This document shows, piece after piece, positions 4,375 to 5,387 of a DNA stretch of 5,387 nt. Positions within the stretch are counted from its first letter, which is position 1. Each line of letters begins with the position of its first letter. The DNA comes from Leptolyngbyaceae cyanobacterium CSSed165cm_216. GTDB taxonomy: Bacteria; Cyanobacteriota; Cyanobacteriia; Phormidesmidales; Phormidesmidaceae. The notes below the pieces were generated by a model, which worked only from the letters and a program-made list of their open reading frames with translations, made no database searches and was not told where the DNA came from. Location: positions 1-5,387 of the forward strand of contig SLIY01000133.1 of the NCBI GenBank assembly GCA_007135385.1, given 5' to 3'. The translations under genes were made by a program, and so were the position numbers.

Positions 4375-5387
4375 AGAGAGTAAGCGGGCAATTGCCCAAA
4401 TTCGTCAGGTTAATTCTGAATGCATAATCGGTACTGGGGTCCTGGTGGCAGAAGAGTACCTGCTAACCTGTGCCCATGTCGTCCGTGAAGCTCTACTGGC
4501 ACCGGAGCAGATCATTGGGGATTTCCTGGCCGTGGAATTCTTCAACACCGCTGATACTCGCCAAGCTGAGGTCATTTTTTATGACTATGATCCATTGAAC
4601 TACGGGCGCGATGTAGCGGTGCTGTATCTCCCAAGCATGGTCCAGGTGGGAACTGTGGCAGCACCATTGGTCCCCCTACGCCGGTTCCACGGGGCTGAAC
4701 TGAGAGTCTTTGGATACCCCGGTAATGATTCGGCAGGGCGCAACTTGACCGCCATCACTAATGGGGAAGTAGACGGGGGATGGGTCCAAATTGAGGATAC
4801 GAAAGTAACGGGTTTAGCGGTAGAAGCTGGCTTTAGCGGTTCTCCCGTTTGGAGCGAGGCAGATCAGGCCACCGTCGGGATGGTGGTGGCTCGTCACAAT
4901 GGACAGGATGATGCCAAAGTTGGCTTTATTATTCCTGTCCAGAAGCTACAGTCTGCTTTGCAAGCGATAAACCAACATGCTTTGGCGACCTTACTGCTGC
5001 CTCACCAATCTCAGTTTGCTGAGCAAATCACTACGGCCTACCAAGTCTGTCGGCCCAAAACCTGGTCTCAGCCTGTAGAAATTAGCTTACAGGCCAGGCT
5101 TGCCGATATGGCTCTGATGTCTGAAAAGAAACTGCTCGAATTTGCCGCCTGTCTATGTAACCAGGCCGGGACCGATGCAATCAAAGCCGATCTTATTGCC
5201 TGGATAGAGCGCTACAAACCTTCTGAGTTGACCGTTTCAGATTTCATCATCCAGATGCAACGACTGCAGGAGCAACGTGCCCCCCAGCTGGCAAAAACGG
5301 TGAATCCTTGCTTGCTGATTCAGGTTCAGGCCGATAAGACTACAAAGCAGGAGCCCTATCAGGTCAAAGCCTGGTTTGTGAGGGATA
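4364..5387 (+). CDS. Trypsin-like serine protease with a VMAP-like C-terminal region, C-terminus off the right edge
   Basis: The frame is open for 341 codons from ATG 4364-4366 to the edge. Residues about 8-205 form a trypsin-like (S1 fold) protease domain with GTGVLV (23-28) and a full apparent triad: H38 in TCAHVV, D83 in GRDVAVL, and S158 in GFSGSPV. VGFIIPVQKL (186-195) is the typical end of the domain. There is no signal peptide, so it should act in the cytoplasm. Residues 206-310 are mostly helical. From 314, NPCLLIQVQAD and PYQVKAWFVRD (331-341) resemble the opening strands of the VMAP (vWA-MoxR-associated protein) C-terminal module, which continues past the window. The ATG overlaps the Trypco1 gene by 11 bp. 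A GTG at 4358 is an alternative start; no strong ribosome-binding site favours either. In related systems such a protease is the probable effector, restrained until a signal is received, with vWA and MoxR ATPase partners downstream. The protease call is firm; VMAP is inferred from a short stretch. Confidence 0.88.
   Translation, partial: MGFEESKRAIAQIRQVNSECIIGTGVLVAEEYLLTCAHVVREALLAPEQIIGDFLAVEFFNTADTRQAEVIFYDYDPLNYGRDVAVLYLPSMVQVGTVAAPLVPLRRFHGAELRVFGYPGNDSAGRNLTAITNGEVDGGWVQIEDTKVTGLAVEAGFSGSPVWSEADQATVGMVVARHNGQDDAKVGFIIPVQKLQSALQAINQHALATLLLPHQSQFAEQITTAYQVCRPKTWSQPVEISLQARLADMALMSEKKLLEFAACLCNQAGTDAIKADLIAWIERYKPSELTVSDFIIQMQRLQEQRAPQLAKTVNPCLLIQVQADKTTKQEPYQVKAWFVRD

Noticed and set aside
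1..5387. CRISPR array, tRNA or rRNA genes
   Set aside because: No regularly spaced direct repeats, no cloverleaf-like stretch and no rRNA-like sequence were seen on reading; the only tandem repeat is the 13-bp duplication in the IS remnant.

Overview
The window looks like a cyanobacterial chromosome segment of moderately high GC. Two observations point that way. The palindrome GCGATCGC (HIP1, iterated in many cyanobacterial genomes) occurs five times in the first 2.4 kb, where chance predicts far less than one. The broken transposase at 3509-3853 is, from memory, of the IS1-like type common in cyanobacteria. I cannot name the species.

Layout. (1) Minus strand, 1-1453: a ribonuclease III gene (rnc) followed by an atypical SDR/epimerase-like NAD(P)-binding protein whose C-terminus lies off the left edge; stop and start overlap as ATGA, so the two are probably translationally coupled. 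(2) 1454-1733: a gap holding the rnc ribosome-binding site and a decayed DUF4160-like C-terminal remnant on the plus strand. (3) Plus strand, 1734-3466: a DUF2442-like gene, then a DsbA/FrnE-like thioredoxin-fold protein with only one cysteine in its active-site motif, then an exported Cu/Zn superoxide dismutase (sodC) with an apparent Asp-to-Asn change at a zinc-ligand position. The last two are close enough to form an operon. (4) 3467-3999: an IS1-family fossil on the minus strand, identifiable by one terminal end and the N-terminal half of its transposase. It is disrupted by a 13-bp tandem duplication, by loss of a zinc-finger cysteine, and by loss of the distal half. (5) Plus strand, 4000-5387: a Trypco1-like (trypsin-co-occurring, CU044_2847-type) gene overlapping by 11 bp the start of a large trypsin-like serine protease. 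The protease has an intact His/Asp/Ser triad and a C-terminal region resembling VMAP (vWA-MoxR-associated protein) modules. It runs off the right edge.

The most interesting part is region 5, the start of what looks like one of the NTP-dependent biological conflict (putative immunity or programmed-death) systems. In these, a protease effector is encoded with Trypco1 and often with vWA and MoxR AAA+ ATPase partners. Those partners would be expected just beyond this window; only the first two genes are visible. The left part of the window is ordinary housekeeping and redox content. The decayed DUF4160 remnant and the fossil IS suggest that the stretch between rnc and the conflict genes has been rearranged.
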